Source: a virus
Virus record (IMG/VR): IMGVR_UViG_3300046811_000135
Location: 1-23,340 of that record
DNA length: 23,340 nt
Strand: one strand, 5' to 3'
Positions 21,384-23,340 of the stretch are shown one piece after another (positions within the stretch are counted from its first letter, which is position 1; each line of letters opens with the position of its first letter). The notes beneath the pieces were generated by a model. The model was given only the letters and a program-made list of their open reading frames with translations. It was not told the origin of the DNA and ran no database searches. Both the position numbers and the translations under genes were made by a program.

Positions 21384-21908
21384 TTACTCCTTCCCGGCCA
21401 CTTCACGCGCGAAATTAAACACGCCCTGCGACCAAACCTCTTCGACATGGCGCACGGCCAACACCTCGCCCGAATGCTCGCCGTGCCGCGAGGCCATCAG
21501 ATGGAAGCCGCCGAACTGGAAATCATGCTTCCGCAGCCGGATCTTCGGCCGGTTCGCGTCGTCGTACATGAACGCGCCGACCTTGTTCTTGCGGACTTCG
21601 ATGTGATGCAGCTCGTGATCGAGCACGGCCAGGCGATGCTGCTTCGTCCATTCCTTCCAGCCGTCTCCGCCCCCATCCAGGCAGATCGTCACATCCTTGA
21701 GACCGGCCACGCGATCGCGGAGGCTGTTGATCTTCACGATCGCCTTCGCCGGCCAGCCCGCATGAACGAGCGCCGGACCTTCCTCGTTCGCGGCGAAGAG
21801 GTAGGTGATCGAGACGTCCGCCTTGCGGATTTCCTCGTGGTTTTTGAGGATCAGCCGCGCGGCCATCTCGATCGTGTCGCTGTCGCATTCCTGGTAGTAC
21901 GTGGACAT
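21384..21908 (-). CDS. Putative phage metallopeptidase (HELHH motif)
   Basis: This is a protein of 174 residues. The ATG at 21908 follows AAAGGAG; the frame is open further upstream, but the longer version lacks a ribosome site and is low-complexity. The zinc-protease motif LDHELHHIEVR lies at about residues 96-106 (H98, E99, H102), with LRKHDFQFGGFH (about 125-136) likely giving the third ligand. The N-terminal SDTIEMAARLILKNHEEIR and ICLDGGGDGWKEWTKQHRLA stretches match the layout of the 'putative phage metallopeptidase' family. The substrate is unknown. It could cleave a host regulator or a phage protein. It sits between the helicase loader and methylase in the replication block. Confidence 0.82.
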   Translation of the reverse strand: MSTYYQECDSDTIEMAARLILKNHEEIRKADVSITYLFAANEEGPALVHAGWPAKAIVKINSLRDRVAGLKDVTICLDGGGDGWKEWTKQHRLAVLDHELHHIEVRKNKVGAFMYDDANRPKIRLRKHDFQFGGFHLMASRHGEHSGEVLAVRHVEEVWSQGVFNFAREVAGKE

Positions 21909-21922
21909 TGGGAGACTCCTTT

Positions 21923-22498
21923 TCAGGTGTTGAGAAGACGCAAACCCTTCAAAATCTCGGCCCCGGTTCGGTTGTCGAGCGGCGCCGGCTGGGCGTCGAT
22001 GCCGATTGCCTCGATCGTTTCTTTCAGGCTGTTCGGCAGCAACCCTTGCCGCTGATCTCGCGCCGCCATGGCTTCGTAGGCTTTCAGAAAATGGGCTCGG
22101 AGCGTGTCCAGATCGTCCAGTTTCGTGTCGCAAAGAGCCCGCCAACCGATCGCCCGAACAGCCTTCGCAACGGCCGGCGGCATCGTCGCCAGGGCTTCGC
22201 GTTCCCGCGAAAGACCGTAGCGCCCGACGGCCCAAAAAGCGGATTCCCAGGCCTCGATCGCCAGCGGCAGACGATGCGAACCAGTCGCCGCGGCCGTCGC
22301 TGCTTTCCGAATCGCCCCGACGGTTGGGATCGTCGGGTAAATGCTTTCGAGCAGGCACTGCTTCGCCGCGATCTGGACCGCTGCAGTCGGTAAGTCTTGC
22401 AGCAGGTCGAAGTAAACTTCGGCCTGGTGCTCGGTGAAGTCCTTAACCACGGCCGCCGAAATGTATGCGGCGACGAGAACCCAGTCAGCTCGTGTCAT
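21923..22498 (-). CDS. Helicase-loader-like phage replication protein
   Basis: This is a protein of 191 residues. The ATG at 22498 overlaps the end of the upstream replication gene by 14 bases. The N-terminal part (VVKDFTEHQAEVYFDLLQDL, then AAKQCLLESIYPTIPTVGAI) resembles the SPP1 G39P-type replicative helicase loader/inhibitor: 'F....v.vY...L.dlp...v..A........fPti..i'. The C-terminal part is helical (KAVRAIGWRALCDTKLDDLD). Such small proteins deliver DnaB-type helicases to the origin. The pairing with the winged-helix replication protein upstream supports this. The match is from memory of the pattern, with no catalytic residues to check. Confidence 0.6.
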   Translation of the reverse strand: MTRADWVLVAAYISAAVVKDFTEHQAEVYFDLLQDLPTAAVQIAAKQCLLESIYPTIPTVGAIRKAATAAATGSHRLPLAIEAWESAFWAVGRYGLSREREALATMPPAVAKAVRAIGWRALCDTKLDDLDTLRAHFLKAYEAMAARDQRQGLLPNSLKETIEAIGIDAQPAPLDNRTGAEILKGLRLLNT

Positions 22499-23306
22499 GG
22501 GAAGCCCCGTTTGCGGCGAATTTCTTGAGGCCGGAATAGCTCAGATTTTCCGGCGCGGCGCGCGCGGGAGGACGTTCCCACCGCCGCGCAAACTGCCAGA
22601 GTTTTTCGGTTTTCGCCCGGCCCGGAGCGTTGATGGCGTCGCGGATCTCCGAGGCCGGGGCGCGAGTTAGGATGTCGCGCATGGTCGGCGTTACTTCGCG
22701 CGGGTCCTTCTCGATCGACCGGGACGGGCAGGCGGAAACGCTGGCGAACGCTTGGGCTAGATCCTCCGCACTGTCGGCAAACTCCGAAGCCGAAAGCGGC
22801 TCGGTGGCCGCGTATGGTGCGTGCTGCACAGGTACGGGTGCAGGAGGATCGCACGCGCGGGGGGTTTTTTCTTCCCTCTTCTCTTCTCTTCTCTTCTCTT
22901 CTGTAGTCCCGTTTTTGTCCCGTTTTTTCTGGGACAAATCCGGGACAACTTCGTCCCGAGATCGGTAGGCTTGTTTTCGCCGAGTCTCAACTAGACGGCT
23001 CTTGGCGGAATTGCCCAGCCAGCGGTCGAAGTTGGGGACGATAAGACCTTCCGAGTCGTGAGTCTCAAGCCATCCTGTGGCGACGACTGAGTTCCAGAAA
23101 ACCAGGTCGGCACCGATGATGCTTGTGAGTTGGGATAGGCTAACGCCGGGGATCGATCCATCGACCGATTCCCCGTCTGCCCATTCCCAGAAGTCGAGCA
23201 GAAGCCCGGCCACCTCGTGGCGCGACCGGCCGGTAGCCGCCGCTATCACAACGACTTCGCGCTTGCGTGTCAGACCCTTGCAAGCTGGAATCCAATCGCC
23301 TGCCAT
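22485..23306 (-). CDS. Winged-helix phage replication protein
   Basis: This is a protein of 273 residues. The ATG at 23306 (MAGDWIPACKGLTRKREVVV) with GGAAAGGA about six bases upstream is preferred over a TTG at 23324. The N-terminal ~105 residues form the well-known phage module 'DWI....l.....V..iA..tg.....v.G.Ll.fW.waD' and 'VVATGWLE ... GLIVPNFDRWLGNSAKSR', a winged-helix DNA-binding domain found in O-like initiators and DnaD-type proteins. A low-complexity charged linker (Lys/Glu/Arg) follows, encoded by a pentanucleotide repeat at 22876-22900, and then a less conserved C-terminal region with APASEIRDAINAPG. It probably binds the origin and recruits the helicase through the loader encoded next. 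The origin itself is not evident in this window. Confidence 0.7.
   Translation of the reverse strand: MAGDWIPACKGLTRKREVVVIAAATGRSRHEVAGLLLDFWEWADGESVDGSIPGVSLSQLTSIIGADLVFWNSVVATGWLETHDSEGLIVPNFDRWLGNSAKSRLVETRRKQAYRSRDEVVPDLSQKKRDKNGTTEEKRREEKREEKTPRACDPPAPVPVQHAPYAATEPLSASEFADSAEDLAQAFASVSACPSRSIEKDPREVTPTMRDILTRAPASEIRDAINAPGRAKTEKLWQFARRWERPPARAAPENLSYSGLKKFAANGASHDTS
22876..22900 (-). repeat. Pentanucleotide simple repeat, five perfect copies
   Basis: Five uninterrupted copies of CTCTT on the plus strand (AAGAG on the minus strand) lie inside the replication gene, encoding part of a Lys/Arg/Glu linker at about residues 136-147. Imperfect flanking copies extend the purine-rich tract. 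Because five is not a multiple of three, gain or loss of one copy would shift the reading frame. Confidence 0.85.
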
Positions 23307-23340
23307 GGAATCCTTTCCTTCCAAATCGAGCCTTTGCCTT

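Noticed and set aside
22859-22870. Homopolymer run on the minus strand (six A then six C) as a possible -1 frameshift heptamer
   Set aside because: The phase is wrong: the zero-frame codons GAA AAA ACC do not give the X XXY YYZ arrangement needed.
1-23340. tRNA genes, CRISPR arrays, integrase, attachment sites, origin of replication
   Set aside because: Looked for but nothing convincing was seen. No cloverleaf, regular spaced repeat array or recombinase motif was found; an origin might lie beyond the right edge or within the replication gene.

Overview
The window looks like part of a tailed double-stranded DNA virus (Caudoviricetes) genome or prophage. It is GC-rich, with tightly packed and often overlapping genes and good AAGGA/GGAGG ribosome binding sites. 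Nearly everything is on the minus strand, so the functional order runs right to left: replication and DNA processing (23.3-19.6 kb), packaging (19.5-17.5 kb), portal and head assembly (17.3-9.3 kb), virion accessory and connector proteins (9.2-0.2 kb), with tail genes expected beyond the left edge. There is no integrase, lysis gene, tRNA or host gene, so a free virus and a prophage cannot be told apart. The host cannot be fixed from the sequence. A high-GC Gram-negative-type or planctomycete-like host is only a guess.

Replication module (minus, 23306-19590): a winged-helix replication protein, a helicase-loader-like protein, a phage metallopeptidase (HELHH), a D12-class adenine methylase, a small protein, a RusA-type Holliday junction resolvase and a small basic coiled-coil protein. 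Start/stop overlaps (TAATG, GTGA) couple many of them. A rho-independent terminator at 19532-19558 closes this block.

Packaging and head (19520-9275): small terminase candidate, large terminase, a 78-aa protein, a 980-aa portal with a long unusual C-terminal extension, a Mu gpF/SPP1 gp7-type minor head protein, a prohead protease with a scaffold-like C-terminus and a likely internal scaffold start, a jellyroll-like virion protein and the major capsid protein. Two plus-strand genes (12545-13494) interrupt this otherwise minus-strand block.

Accessory virion and connector region (9223-1): two pairs of related genes, a glycosyltransferase-like protein overlapping a SEC-C zinc-motif protein, small zinc-finger proteins, a 580-aa repeat protein with an inserted beta-sandwich, connector-like proteins, and HK97 gp10-like and DUF3168-like tail-completion proteins. 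A plus-strand zinc-ribbon membrane protein (664-1038) sits among them.

The most unusual content is the portal extension, which is lower in GC and carries winged-helix-like, SAP-like and ParB/sulfiredoxin-like segments. Next are the plus-strand inserts, the W/P/R repeat protein, a pentanucleotide repeat inside the replication gene, and clamp-binding-like motifs in the resolvase and its neighbour. No unassigned stretch exceeds about 100 bases.
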